From Telmatactis stephensoni (taxonomy: Eukaryota > Cnidaria > Anthozoa > Actiniaria > Isophelliidae), in assembly GCA_029948255.1 (NCBI GenBank), contig JALIZF010000932.1:1-64000 (forward strand): a DNA stretch of 64,000 nucleotides. Direction: 5' to 3'. Below are positions 1 to 11,693 of this stretch, piece after piece. A program made the position numbers and the translations under genes. Numbering within the stretch: the first letter of the stretch is position 1; every line of letters starts with the position of its first letter. Under the pieces are notes generated by a model, which saw only the letters and a program-made list of their open reading frames with translations, ran no database searches and had not been told where the DNA came from.

Positions 1-37
1 TAGTTTATTGTCCATATAGTCCCTTGTCTAGAGCTGC
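1..37. mobile_element. Terminal inverted repeat of an upstream TIR element
   Basis: These bases match the right terminal repeat of the elements at 9521-11693 and 22788-27615, with the shared core AGTCCCTTGTCTAGAGCTGC. The window therefore starts just inside the last bases of another copy of that element, which marks the left border of the first duplication unit. Confidence 0.6.
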
Positions 38-287
38 TCGAGTTCAAAATATGTTTTAGAAAACTTGATTTCAGCCATCTTTGTTTACCGTCGCTATAAA
101 TCGAAGTAAAATAGACAAAAATATAAACTTTGACTTAAGTCCAATAACTAGTGTAAAAACCGTTTAGATTGGTCAAGAGTAAGTTGCTCAATTCGTGGAG
201 TGAAAAACAGAAGCGCGGTCAATAAAAAACTATATCGAAACACCTTAACAGTTTAGTTATTATTTTTATTCTAACAGATGCACAGAA

Positions 288-394
288 GACGTCAAAATGT
301 GGTGAGAACAACAGTCACGTCACCCGACTTCGTCTCGTAGCGCAGTTTTTGTCCTCACAGTATTTTGACCTGTCATTATTCGACGTCAACTATC
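288..394. repeat. Foldback repeat upstream of each receptor-like gene
   Basis: An imperfect palindrome: GACGTCAAAATGTGGTGAG on the left is answered by CTCACAGTATTTTGACC on the right. Close copies lie at about 8490-8600, 11930-12045, 21770-21870, 27880-27995, 36400-36510 and 59260-59360, so it is duplicated with the units and also inside some of them. Copies at about 11960 and 27905 contain TGACGTCA, a perfect CRE-type site. It could be an old MITE or a promoter element; the sequence alone does not decide. Confidence 0.6.
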
Positions 395-660
395 TTTTTT
401 GATTAACCAAAAATTGCGCGGGTTGCGCTTCAATCTAAAAATTTATAAAGCTTGATCTTTCCTTTCATAAAACAAGCCATATGTATTTCTATAGATAATT
501 AATCATACGATTTCGAGTTGAATTTGGAATTTATTCTTAAGAATGTGTTTTTAAAAGATTATCAAAATTACACGAGCCCGTAGTGCAAGGTGATTACCTT
601 TTAATAATATAATATACTGACATGAAAAAAGTCTAGAAAATAAACGGCGTTTTTTTAAAG

Positions 661-1334
661 TGGGACGACGATGAAATTACACCCTTATTATTTTTATATT
701 TGTTGACATCCTTATAGCATTCATATTAACATGTCAAAGCGATTTTGTCGTACGATAAAAAGAACAACCTCAAAAGGAGCTATTTTCCTCTGCTTTTATC
801 GGCCGCCATTATTCAAAGGAGCACTTGGATGAAAATTTATAACAAATGAAAATGACTTGAAACTCAGTCACATTGATAATTATGGCTCCATCTATCAACA
901 TGAACTCAACATTTTCTTCTTATTTAGAGGAGACGGATAGAAATTGTTAAGTATTTTAGCATCTAAATTTTGAGTAACTGACGTCATAAGACGTCAGTTA
1001 CTCAACGCTATTGTTCTCTTAGGTTTTAAACACAAATTTCTCCGTGATAATGTGCTTAAAATGCATTTTTTTGGCGGAGAGTAGTAAGTTATTCAGCTAT
1101 ATTCACCTTCTGATAAAAAAATAATCAGTTTTTACTTTTCATCAATTTTTCCTTTCAAAGTACCAGATGGATTAATGGCGGACGGCATTTAGAGACAATT
1201 CAACTCAAAATTTTAGGTATATAATTTTTTCCCAATTTTTTTTAACATCGGATTTCTATTTTACTCAACTAATAGTTTGATTTTTAATCCGAAAAATCGT
1301 CTTTCAAACGGGCAAGATTTCATCGTCGTTCCAC
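661..1334. mobile_element. TIR DNA element, 0.67 kb, present only in unit I
   Basis: Ends are inverted repeats, TGGGACGACGATGAAAT against ATTTCATCGTCGTTCCA, bordered by TTTAAAG on both sides (654-660 and 1335-1341). The matching place upstream of copy B, near 12290, has the uninterrupted sequence TTTTTTAAAGAAAAACG, an empty site. The 7-8 bp duplication suits a hAT- or MULE-like non-autonomous element. There is no coding capacity. Confidence 0.75.
971..1004. repeat. Perfect 15-bp inverted repeat with CRE cores
   Basis: Two 15-bp arms (TGAGTAACTGACGTC and its complement) are separated by ATAA. The palindrome lies inside the element at 661-1334. It would form a strong cruciform or hairpin and contains two TGACGTC half-sites. 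Confidence 0.7.
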
Positions 1335-1644
1335 TTTAAAGAAAAACGAGTAAATAACGTCAGTTGCGCACGCAAATCATTTAAATTTTTTCTTTTCATT
1401 AAATGACAACCGTATCCTCAAAGTTTTTGCCATTTTTTCAAACATACGTGTTCTTTCTGCTTAATGTTTACAATAGCAGAATAAGGAAAAATTTGATCTT
1501 AATATGCTGTTTTGGAGCTATAAATTCTAATGTAATGTGCACTGTATTGCGGCTTTTCGACCAATCAGAATCGAGTAATTTTTTCTCATGTATATTGTTA
1601 TTACCTTTCAACAATCTTTTCTTTACTTTCATTTTTCATCACAG

Positions 1645-4600
1645 TTCAACGTGTGTACGTATCCCAAACCAGAGGAAGTGACAGCCAGTTGTGTGGTTCA
1701 GAATCCAACCCTTGTAAAACCATCGTTATGGGTGTATGGAGGGTACAACACGAAGGTCATGTCTACGTTGATGGAACTGGATCAGATACAGCTCCATACA
1801 CTTGTGATTCATCTGCTTTGGAGTTGGCAGGCATTTATTCCAACAAGAGTATGGCTATTGTTGGTTTCCAGGCAATACCACACGTTAAATGCCAGGAAGA
1901 GTATGATATAAGATTTTTTCCGTCCCTGCTCCATCAAAACAACACAAATGTGAAGTTAACTAACTTACAATTTCTACACACTTGTGTGTCTGCTGAAGAC
2001 GTGAACCTTTCTATCGATAAGTGTACATTTATTGGTGCATTTCAAGCTGTAAGTCTATTCCAAAAGACAAAATCCATTATCTTTTCGTTTAATAACTCCC
2101 TATGCGTGAATGTAAGTTCCTGTATAGCAATGAATATAATTGGAAGAGTAACACCATTAAACAATATATCCATCTCTGTATCGAACAGTGAAGTGAAAAC
2201 ATCTTGGCGAAGCCCACACAAATCATCCGGCATCTTTGTGACGTCAACAGGTGAATACGATCCAGGGTCAATATCATGTCATATTACCCTCAAAAATGTC
2301 AACTTCACACGTAACATCCTTGGGCCGAATGGTTTGATAGGGATTGGTTTGATTAAAGGAATTACATCGCTGCACCTTGAGAATGTTGTGTTCTTAGAAA
2401 GCAAAACTCCAGTTCCAGTGGTTAGCATGATCTCCGTCTTAAGTTACAAACATAATATGATTCTTAACAACACAAAGTTTCTTCAGAATTACCAGAGTTG
2501 GTGTGGAGCTATACAAGTAGAAACTGAACACAAAGGCAGTCTGTACATTATACACAGTCTTTTTGAAAAGTTCCAAATTAAATCTAAAAACGCAAATAAC
2601 AAGCCAATGGTGTTATTTTGGAGTTGTGGACATGACAGTGAGGTGTACATAGAACATGCTATTTTTAGAGACAACTTTCTGAATGGTCCCGCTGTATGGT
2701 GCATCGCGCTATCCATTGATGGAACTGCAACGGTAACAATTTCAGATGTGATACTGAAGAACAACTCACTCGTAACCCCGAAGGGGGGAAGCGCCATCAC
2801 GTTGTTGGCGTTGATATTACGACAGTTAACAATTAAAAACACTGAGTTTGATTCCGTGAACATCACAAATGCTTATGGTGGTGGGTGTCTGGTGGTGCTG
2901 GCAATTCCAATTTTAAATGCCCTTCTTCGTAATGTTACATTTAAACATTGTTACAGTCATAGTAATGTTTTAAGTGCTGCTCTGACTATTACCTCATTGC
3001 AAACGGCATCCGAACATGGCAATATAACAATTGAGTCTTGTGTGTTTTTTGACAACAAGGCTCCAAGAGGAGAAGCGGGAGCTATTTTCATCAAAACCGA
3101 GTCCAAAGATTCTGTCAAAGAACCTGGGTGTATTAAACCGGAACAGAAAAGCCCGTTTCCCAGGGAAGTGTGGAATTACAGTACTTTCGTGACAATAAAG
3201 AACACAGTATTTGCCAATAACATTGCTCTGGCAGGAGGGGCATTGACCTTATCGAATGGAAGCTATACTTTACAAAATTGTTCCTTCATCGACAATTTTG
3301 CAAAAATCCGAGGAGGACATATCTACATACCTGGAACAGATTCCACCAGTCTAAAAATACTCGACTCGTTATTTCAGCAGAAGCATTCTTCAATGAAGAT
3401 ACGGCTCCCAAAAAAGAATACGACTTTTGACATTATATCGTTTATCGATTTCCAAAGTGGAGGTCCATTAATAATATTGAATTCAGCATTGGAATTCGAG
3501 GCACCTTCAGGGAAGTCAAAAAGCTTAGTAACCGTATATAAGGCCAATTATGTGAATTTTGGTAAAAATAACCAAACAATTCTGACATGTCCAGCTGGTA
3601 GCGAATTAGATGTTCGCCATTTAGAAGCCCAAATCGGGAAAGTAGTACCAATATCATTAGATGACTGCATTATTGCATTAAATGTCATGCAGCTTTCTTG
3701 TAAACCGTGTGGGATTGGGTCCTACAGTATACAACATGGCCAGAGCCTTGGAGCAAATATGGACAGCGGTTTCAAGTGCTTGCCATGCCCATTTGGAGCT
3801 GATTGTTTAGGTAAAATATCAGCAAGACAAAACTTTTGGGGATACAAAGTTCAAGACAATCCACCAGCACTTAAATTTATTCTTTGTCCATTGGGATACT
3901 GCAAACAACCCGACAAACACGACTTTGTTGATTACAATAGTTGTCAAGGCAACAGAGCTGGACCACTCTGCGGTGAGTGTCAAGAAAATTACTCTGAAAC
4001 TCTCCTTTCGACATCGTGCCTTCCTCGAGACGAATGCCAAGACACGTGGTTTGGGGGCGTGGTCGTTGTCATGGTGATGTTGATTGCTTTGTTCTTCATT
4101 TATAAGCCAAGGCTTGAGCGCATGCTGAAGAGTCACATCCTGTGGTTCAGAAGCAACACAAGACACGACGATGAACAAGTCCAATCCGAGGACAAACATA
4201 GTAGTGGCTATTTAAAAATAGTTTCCTACTTTTATCAAGTGGTTAATATTCTTTTAATTACCGCTTCGTACGACAGCATTGTTGAGAAGTATCTCATGCA
4301 ACCTATGATGGGACTTTTTAACTTTGAAATGCGCATCTCCTTACGTGGTTTCTTATGTCCTTTCGTTGGGCTTACTGTGGTAACTAAGCAACTGTTCCAT
4401 GCATGTCCAGTATTTGGTGCTCTCTTGACAATTGCTCTCTTCTACAGCTGTCATTATCTACTAAACAAGTGTAGATCAAAATCCCCTCCATCACTTGGAC
4501 CTTATCTTGGTGCTGTCTTGGAGACGCTGTTGCTAGGATACGCCGTGCTTGCCAAAACAGCCCTCAAACTCTTGCGTTGTACGTCACTTGGTGAAGAGAA

Positions 4601-5381
4601 GCGGTTGTTCATTGCTGGTAACGTGTTGTGTTACCAATGGTGGCAGTATGTGCTGATGGTGTTTGTGGTGGTATCAGTTGTTCCTTTCATCGTTACCTTA
4701 GCGCTGGGATCCAAATGGCTTTATAAAGGCTCTATTTCTATCAAGGAATTCTTCGTTGCTTGTGCTCTTCCCTTACCCTATCTGATGTACAAATTCATGT
4801 GCTTTTTGTGTGGACGTAAAGAACAAAGGCCAGAAGCTCCTGAATGGAAATCGTCAGTCACTGCCGTCCTGTACGGTCCGTTTCGTGAACCGCAAGACAA
4901 TACTACTGGTGCTATCTACTGGGAAAGTATTCTGATATTCAGACGTCTGGTTCTCATCGGAATTTCCACTTTTGTCACTGATCCACTTTCAAAGGAGCTT
5001 TTATTAACTCTTTCTTGTGTTTTAATCCTCTTTCATCACACCATTGTACGTCCATTCCGTAGCCAAGCAAGTAATATCGCTGAGATGGTTTCTTTGATTG
5101 CCTTAATTGTCATAGCAACAATAAATACCTTCAACGCTAGTTTTCTCTCCACTGGTCAAGTTCCACAAGGTTCACTCAAGTCAACTGTAGACCTTTTAAA
5201 CTGGATTCAAGTCATAATTTTATCCATGCTTCCAGTACTTGGTAGCATTGTTGTAGCCGTGGTCATGGTTTCTCAGCTTGTTCAACTTGTTGTCAAAGCC
5301 TGGAGTTTCGTCACGCGTTCTTGTTTCAAGTCACGCGGTGAGATCAGACATTTACTAGACACCAGTTCTTTGGAAAACTGA
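1645..5381 (+). CDS. Beta-helix / Cys-rich / multi-pass membrane protein, copy A (main exon)
   Basis: This is probably a cell-surface receptor-like or channel-like protein; ligand and function are unknown. Counting from the Val at 1653, residues 1-650 are N-glycosylation-rich repeats of right-handed beta-helix (pectin-lyase-like) character with recurring N-x-T/S and SLFE/FxxN strands. Residues 678-795 are Cys-rich (CKPCGIGSYS, CLPCPFGADC, GPLCGEC). From about 798 come roughly ten hydrophobic segments, including YFYQVVNILL, ETLLLGYAVLAKTALKLL and YWESILIFRRLVLI, in an order seen in invertebrate and oomycete beta-helix membrane proteins. The exon opens after a pyrimidine-rich ATCACAG acceptor; the two leading bases TT complete a codon, so a signal-peptide exon lies upstream, outside the window. 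It ends at TGA, 5379-5381. It is the first of four tandem copies. Family assignment rests on architecture only. Confidence 0.85.
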
Positions 5382-6050
5382 GCTCCCAACACGTGAACAT
5401 AGCCTTTGTGGCAGCAGAACTGTAGTTGAAGATCACTGATTGAAGATCAGTAGTTGAAGAGCACTGATTTCAGCTTATATGGAGATTGCTCAGAAGTATG
5501 AGAAGTACTTGAACAAGACTATTACTTATATTTATATATTTATCTGAATGTCGGGTCGGCATTTTCCCCAGGGAGGTACTCCTGTAGAAAAACATCGAAG
5601 ATGCTTTCGTACCTTTCCAAATGTATTCATTAATGATACAACCAGCATCCCTGGGATCGGCACTCGGGTTCTCCACCAAATCATGTCAGACTGACTAACA
5701 GTGTTTGTAGAGCATGGCATCTTTATTAGCTAGACGTTCTATCGAATTTGGTTTTTCCCGAAGGAGGTACGCTTGTATAGATCTCGCGTTTTTCAAAATG
5801 TATCCCTAATTGTATCGGTACATGACAGTATGACAGTATGGCTCGCTCACTAACTGTGTTGGTATAGTATGGGATTTTTATTAGACTTTCCAGCACTTAT
5901 TTTACAGTTTGTAGTCATGATGTCGAGATAAATCTATAAGCTAGAAAGTACTCATATTTGTAGTGAAAATTAGTATAAGCAACTGAATAACGACTAAATA
6001 AAACCGGTTAAGACTAAAAAAACATTCTAGGATATTTTAGGATATTTATA
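5382..6050. other. Conserved 3' flank of copy A, no gene
   Basis: This stretch recurs after each gene copy (16409-16833, 32340-34000, 56192-56830), so it was duplicated with the gene. It contains a near-duplicate direct repeat, GAAGATCACTGATTGAAGATC, and a possible AATAAA at about 5996. ATGACAGT occurs twice in tandem at 5822-5837 and may be an excision footprint (see findings). Confidence 0.6.
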
Positions 6051-6054
6051 GGAG

Positions 6055-6317
6055 CAAGGATGGCACAGTTGGTTAGTGCGCGGCCTTCGGTGAGAGAGGT
6101 CCCGAGTTCGATCCCCAGTGACTTCCCATCCTTGTTTCGACTTCTTTCCTTTCCGTGTAGCTTTAATTAGCTTTAAATACCCTTAAAACGGAGCACTGTT
6201 GGAGAGAGGGGGTAGAGGGCACACCTTCAAACGCTTGATACATGAGCCTTTAGCTCGGGAGACTGGGCGCCACTCCCCGCGGACTCGAAGTAAAAGAAAT
6301 TACCTTGACCTTGACCT
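6055..6317 (+). mobile_element. tRNA-derived SINE-like element
   Basis: The head has a pol III A box (TGGCACAGTTGG, 6061-6072) and a B box (GAGTTCGATCCC, 6104-6115) at normal tRNA spacing. The tail ends in tandem ACCTTG units. A second copy is at 19131-19590. Units III and IV lack it: there CATTCTAGGAT runs directly into GACCTTGATGCGC. It therefore inserted after units I/II and III/IV split, or was lost from the latter. Confidence 0.7.
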
Positions 6318-6546
6318 GTATGATGACCTTGATGTGCTTGAAATGCCTCCATTTTTATTCTAGCTTATACCAACGTACGAAGGTTTCCACTTGCCAACTT
6401 AGATACCATCCAATGCAAAGTCTTCAAAGTAGGATAGCACATTTCAGTCTTTGCCGGCTGAAAATATTATCATTCTGTCGTAAAAGAAGTGACGGTGAAG
6501 TACTACTAGTACTTGTAAAAAGTCAGAGAAAGCTAGGGATGATCGT

Positions 6547-6690
6547 CGTATTTTTTAGGGGTTGAAATCGCCGATTTGCATGGTATTTTTTAGGGGTCGT
6601 CAGAGAAAATCCAAGGTTTTTCAGAAAAGATGGTATTTTTTAGGGGTACAAAATTTTGGCATTTGGGTATTTTTTTAGGGTACGTTTTGG
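6547..6690 (+). repeat. Degenerate tandem repeat GGTATTTTTTAGGGG
   Basis: Four imperfect copies of TATTTTTTAGGGGT separated by 20-45 bp of diverged spacer. The same array is at 19817-19965 in unit II and is absent from units III and IV. No coding potential is seen. Confidence 0.6.
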
Positions 6691-7760
6691 AGGTTTCCGA
6701 CGAGCATCCCTAGCGTTTTGACCCGAACAGTCTAGAAGTTGTTGCTGCCCTGGTAATATTGCTGCCTTCATTGCGATCATTTCTCTCTCGTAACAAAATC
6801 TCTAAAACATGCATGGCCAGTAAAAATGGCGGCGTGTATCGCAAGCATGAAGTAAAGATGAAACTGAAACAATTATAAAAAGATTGGAATTGTAAAACGC
6901 TCTAGACAAGTACACTAATTAGTATAATTAAGATATGGTTATATTTGACCGTTAGTACAGCATTTAGCAAAAGCTGCTAAGTTTTGTGTTACGCCACTGA
7001 CAATAAAACTGTAGCACGTCATATTTGAGGATGTTTCAGAGATGAAGGAGTTATATTTGATTTTGATTTTGATCATTTTTATTATTTGTTTTGTTTTTGT
7101 TTTATTAGAGTTTTACTGAGCTTATTTGTCACAAATCGCCTTACGGTAATAATTAAGGATTTCGTCAAGTTACGCACACTAGAAGTCAAAGTGGACGTTA
7201 ACGTTGTCACAGCAAAATGGGCGTGTCTGAGCGCGTAACTCAAGCTCTGTAACTCGGAAATCGTACTCGAAGAAAACCCGACCTCGATCGGTATACCCCG
7301 AGTACCAGCCGTTGATCTTTCTCTCGCCCTTATTGCCGTTCACTCGCCCAGCGGGTTAATTGAACTATTCCGGTCAATGGATGGGTAGAATAGTATATAC
7401 AGGTAATCTCATTAACGTTGCCCAGAGAATAAGACATTTAGACTATTCCAGTTACACGTGTCTCATTAAATATTCATCATTCTAGTGCATTCACAAAGAG
7501 TCGGCATCGAGTTTTCGTTTTCATTAGCCCTGTAAAGCTGTGAATTCCCCGTGAACAAACTATATTTCAAGCTAGAAACGAATATTTAATGAGGCACGTG
7601 ATAATTGGTATAGACTAAATATCTTTTTGATCTGGACAACGTTATTGAGATTGGATGTATTTAGGGACTTACAATATATTACTATACTGTTTGCTTTTGT
7701 TTGCTCTCAAAGAGCTCTTAAAGAAATATTTCAGCAGACTGCTTTCCTTTGCCTTCACTG
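6691..7760. other. Inter-gene spacer, no gene seen
   Basis: AT-rich DNA duplicated in all units (about 19990-21030, 34700-35650, 57500-58520). It contains long poly-pyrimidine tracts near 7060-7110. Both strands lack a convincing reading frame or RNA gene. Confidence 0.5.
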
Positions 7761-7917
7761 ACCCTTTGCATAATACTGCTAATTATATGTAGATGTACCT
7801 CTTGCCTCACTTTGGCGCAGCTAAACAATGACATGGTTAGGTGATTCTTTTGTTTTACTGAGCCAAAGTGAGGCGAAGGGTGTATCTGCATATTATTAGT
7901 AGCTTTATGCAAAGGGT
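7761..7917. repeat. 157-bp palindromic MITE
   Basis: Ends are ACCCTTTGCATAATACTGCT and, inverted, AGTAGCTTTATGCAAAGGGT; the palindrome extends inward to GCCTCACTTTGGC. Further copies are at 21032-21188 and 58527-58683 in the same orientation, and at 35764-35923 in the opposite orientation. It sits inside the invertible segment 7686-8033. Confidence 0.7.
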
Positions 7918-8141
7918 TTATAACTTCAGTTTTAGTTTTCGTTCAAGCGAAAGTCACCAGTCAATCAGTCAGTTTTGGGGATTCGTTTCATCGCCAACGC
8001 TTGTTTTGTGCGATATTTTGTGGAAGACGCGGAATATTTAGATATTTCACTTTCTTTAAGAGCCTACAACTTCCCGGTCCTCATAACAGCCAAAGAGCTT
8101 GTAATTAATGTAGCAGTTTATATATCAGTGAGGAAATCAAA

Positions 8142-8238
8142 ATGTATATTTACTACAAGTGGACTATGATAATGCTTGGATTGTGGACTCAAGCACCGAC
8201 AGGCTCGACTGCTTCAAAACAACCACAAAACGATGAAG
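8142..8238 (+). CDS. Signal-peptide first exon, candidate exon 1 of copy B
   Basis: A 97-bp frame encodes MYIYYKWTMIMLGLWTQAPT followed by a short polar tail. The basic/aromatic start, hydrophobic core and small residues resemble a secretion signal. It ends with a good donor, GAAG|GTAAAAG, after one base of a split codon. The main exon at 12657 begins with two bases (TT) that complete the codon, giving an uninterrupted joint frame into QRVYVSQT. This supplies the signal sequence that a beta-helix surface protein needs. The joining is inferred from splice phase and the recurrence of this exon in each unit, without transcript evidence. The intron would be 4.4 kb. Confidence 0.65.
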
Positions 8239-9058
8239 GTAAAAGAATCGCTTACAAATCGTTGTTTTTCGAAAAAGAAGAAAATCGTATTCAGTTCCCA
8301 GCACAGTTGACACACAATCTACAAAGCAAGTGCTGAATGAAACATCTTTTTGAATAGGAAGTTTCATCTTTGTACTTAAATTTTGTCGTTCCAATTCACT
8401 TTATTCTAGATACGTAGAATAAGTCAAAATGTGACTATCTCCTAGTATTAGTGAAAACTACTTTTAAGAGTAAAGTTATCGAAGTATCGAACGGTGCTGA
8501 GAACACCAGTCACGTCACCTGACTTCGTCTCGTAGCGTAATTTTTGTCCTCACAACATTTTGACCAGTCATTATTCGACGTCAACTATCACAATACCTTT
8601 TTTAATTAAACAAAAATCGTATTCGAAAAAAAACGACCTCGATCGGTATACCTCCAGTTCCAACCGTTAATCTTTCTCTCGCCCTTATTGCCGTTCACTC
8701 GCGCATCGGGTGAATTGAACTATTCCGGTCAACGGATGGGTAGAAAAGTCTAAACGTCAATTTTTACTGATCTGCTCAACATTAATGAGATCAGTTGGAT
8801 GTATTTAGGGATTTACAATGTATTACTATTCCGTCTTCCAAGAAATAATGCACAAAATAAGCGTCAGCGATGAAACGAATCTCAAAAATTATGGCTGGTG
8901 ACTTTCGCTTGAACGAAAACCAAAACTGAAGTCATTTATAGACCCGCTTTGAATAAAGCCATTTGAATATTTCACATTCTTTAAGAGCCTACAAATTTCT
9001 AATAACAGCCAAAAAGCTTGCAATTAATGTAGCAGTTTACCAGTGAAAAAAAATCAAA

Positions 9059-9157
9059 ATGTATGTTTTCTGCAAGTGGACTATGATAATGCTTGCATTG
9101 TGGACTCAAACACCGACAGGCTCGACAGCAGTTCAAAACAACCACGAAACGATGAAG
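9059..9157 (+). pseudogene. Degenerate duplicate of the signal-peptide exon
   Basis: The sequence is homologous to 8142-8238. A two-base insertion in the ACAGCAGTTC stretch shifts the frame, and the donor reads GAAG|GCAAAAG instead of GAAG|GTAAAAG. The intact-frame sister at 22324 shows the ancestral form. It is probably not usable as a coding first exon. Confidence 0.6.
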
Positions 9158-9520
9158 GCAAAAGAAACGCTTTCTATTGAAGGTTTTCGAAAAACAAGTA
9201 TTGCTTTGAGAGAAAATTGTATTCAGTTCCCAGCACAGTTGACCCGCCCACAATCTACCAAGCAAGTAGATGAAATATCCTTTTGAATAGAAAGTTTTAT
9301 CTTCGTACTTAGTTTTTGTCGTGAGTCCAATTCACTGTATATTTATTTATACAGTTATTTATTTATTTATAGTTCAGTAGTATTATTATTTCATTATATT
9401 GTTCTTTATGTTATACACGGCCCCACAAGCTGTATAGCTGTAAAAACTAAGCGTGTTTAACGTGGCTCGATATATTTTTTGTTATTGACAATGCTTCCGT
9501 TTTTCACTTCACGAAAGAGG
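9158..9520. other. Spacer, no gene seen
   Basis: Low-complexity TTTATTTATT sequence near 9343-9400 and a short run of Cs in the unit II counterpart (22681-22694). Nothing coding is visible. Confidence 0.5.
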
Positions 9521-11693
9521 GCAGCTCTAAACAAGGGACTACATGGGCAATAAACTACACACTAAGGCAAAGAAATTAAGGTACAATTCAAAAAATTCTA
9601 TCAAGCCGTTTTTGAATAAATTACAAACAATTCAATAAATGAAATTTATTGATTAGCTTATTAAGTGATACGTTTGCTTTGATTGCTTTGATTTTCTCCA
9701 TCTTGATTCACAAATTTTTGTAGAACTGCCTGATTGTAACGAAACTTGTCATCAAGGTAGTTTGAGCAAATCCACATTTAACAAACTTGATGGCTCACTT
9801 GCGACTGTCATGGTGACGTCATAAATGACGTACAAATTTGGCGCCAAAATTAAGAATTTTGAAATTGATTTTACTAATTGTTCTTTGGTCAAAATGATGC
9901 ATTCCAGTGAAAACCCCATGTAAAGCCGATAAATGGTTCAAAAGTTATGACTGATTAAAGAAATTTGAATTTCCCGCCAAAATTGATAGAGATTACCATA
10001 TATGGTCAAGACAACACCATATATGGTCAAAATTTAGGTTATTTCTAACTCTAAAAATATAATCAAAGCCAGATGGAAACAAAGTAAATAATGCATTAAA
10101 ACAATTAAATTTGTAGTTTTTTTGACTTGAGAACTTTGGTGTCACGTGGAGTATTACATCATTTCCTTATACATATGATGTAATATATATAAGGAAATGA
10201 AGTATTACTCCACGTGACACAAAAGTTCCCAAGTCAAAAAAACTACAAATTTGTTTTAATGCATTATTCACTTTGTTTCAAACTGACTCAAACTGACTGA
10301 TTAAATTGTCAGAGTTAGAAATACCCTAAATTTTTGGCCATATATGGTGAATTCCATACATTTTTGCTTATTTGGCGGGAAATTTGAAATATTTAAAAAG
10401 GAATATTTTTTGAACCAATTATCGGATTTACATGGGGTTTTCACTGAAATGCATCATTTTGACCAAAGAACATTTTTGGATAGTTAGTAAAATCAATTTT
10501 AAAATATTTCACAAAACAAGTCTTATATTGTCGCACACAATTTTTTTTCTCGGCTTTGGCGAACCATAATGGCAGAAACATTAAAATGGCTTTTTATAGG
10601 GAAGAATTGAAGGACTTAAATTTCGTGAAAATTTTCTCGGCACACTTCGTGGAACTTTAATTTCGCGGTAGCGCGGAGAAAAATTGTGTTTCATGGAATT
10701 TAATTTCGCGAAATTGACGATTAAGTGACTAAATTTTTCCTTTTGTACAAAAAAAAAATGTACGTTAATCAACAATTGTAACAAAACCTATATGCTGTCC
10801 CTTAGCGGCAGCTGTATTCCTCTAAAGTCAGTCTTACAGAGGTAATCAAAAAGTCTTCTTTTTAGTTCCGAGTATCGAGAGTATCGTTACAGGTCCTTTC
10901 TAGGAGATCTCAAAAGAAACTTTTAATGAATCCTCAGGGGAAAGACTAAACGATAATAGTTGGGCGAATCTTGACACTGATTAACATCTAAAGTTGATAG
11001 ATGATAGTTCCTTGTACTAACAGCTTGTGTTAAAAATTGTTTAGGACCCTTGAAAACACAAATACATGATTTTTCTATGTCCATTAAATTTCGCGAGATC
11101 AAAGTTCGCGGTCGTTATTTTTCGCGGATCTTTAAGTTCGCGAATTTTTTAAAATCGCGAAAATCAAATCGCGAATTTAAGAACCCGCGAAAATTAAGGA
11201 GAATGGGTACCTCAAACTACCTTCATGACAAGTTTCGTTGCATGCATACATGACATTCTTGAGCATTCTACAAATGTTTGTTGACCCGAGTCGGAGGAAA
11301 GCATAGCCGTTTTGACCATCGTGTTTATCACAACGATTTTTTCCTGTCAGTAGATAAACTGAGTTCAAGGTTTTGTTTTTTGTCAGTTTCAGTGTAATTG
11401 GTGTTACCATGGCAACGATATAAAAATACGGCTGAAATCAGTTTTTCTGAAATATCTCCGGCACCCAAATACTATGTAACAAAGTACATACCAAGGTAAA
11501 GTAGATAACATAGAATTAAAACTCTTTGATTGAAGTGATTTGGAATAAAGGACTGGAAATTGGCAAATTTGCATTATTTATGTTTTTGGCGAATTATTCG
11601 GAAGCGGTTTGATAAAATGTTTTGAATTTATCCTTAATTTTTTTGTTTTAGTTTGTAGTTTTATTGTCCATATAGTCCCTTGTCTAGAGCTGC
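9521..11693. mobile_element. 2.2-kb TIR element at the unit I/II junction
   Basis: The terminal repeats are about 65 bp with mismatches: GCAGCTCTAAACAAGGGACT at the left and AGTCCCTTGTCTAGAGCTGC at the right, similarity continuing inward to AAATTAAGG. No transposase is encoded. A second, larger copy is at 22788-27615, and the window begins in the right end of a third. The III/IV junction lacks the element and about 0.4 kb of flanking DNA. A target duplication could not be recognised. Confidence 0.65.
9754..11223. mobile_element. Nested foldback element rich in TTCGCGAA
   Basis: Ends are AAGGTAGTTTGAG and CTCAAACTACCTT, with related sequence (AACGAAACTTGTCAT) outside both ends, so the true border may be wider. 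Inside are a long imperfect palindrome centred near 10180, whose core pairs TGTCACGTGGAGTATTAC with its complement (10139-10221), and many TTTCGCGAA motifs from 10600 to 11200. The unit II counterpart keeps a more complete right palindrome arm (23780-23870) that has been lost here after 10505. Confidence 0.6.

Noticed and set aside
3819..4199. 126-residue minus-strand frame recurring in every receptor-like copy
   Set aside because: It is antisense to the conserved Cys-rich and first membrane region; its conservation follows from the sense gene.
1645..5381. Bacterial outer-membrane (Pmp-like) origin of the beta-helix protein
   Set aside because: The beta-helix is followed by a long helical membrane bundle and the gene has eukaryotic splice sites; similarity to Pmp repeats would reflect only the fold.
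7718..7912. 64-residue frames over the palindromic MITE (also at 20989 and 58484)
   Set aside because: They lie wholly within a foldback repeat and are explained by its duplication.
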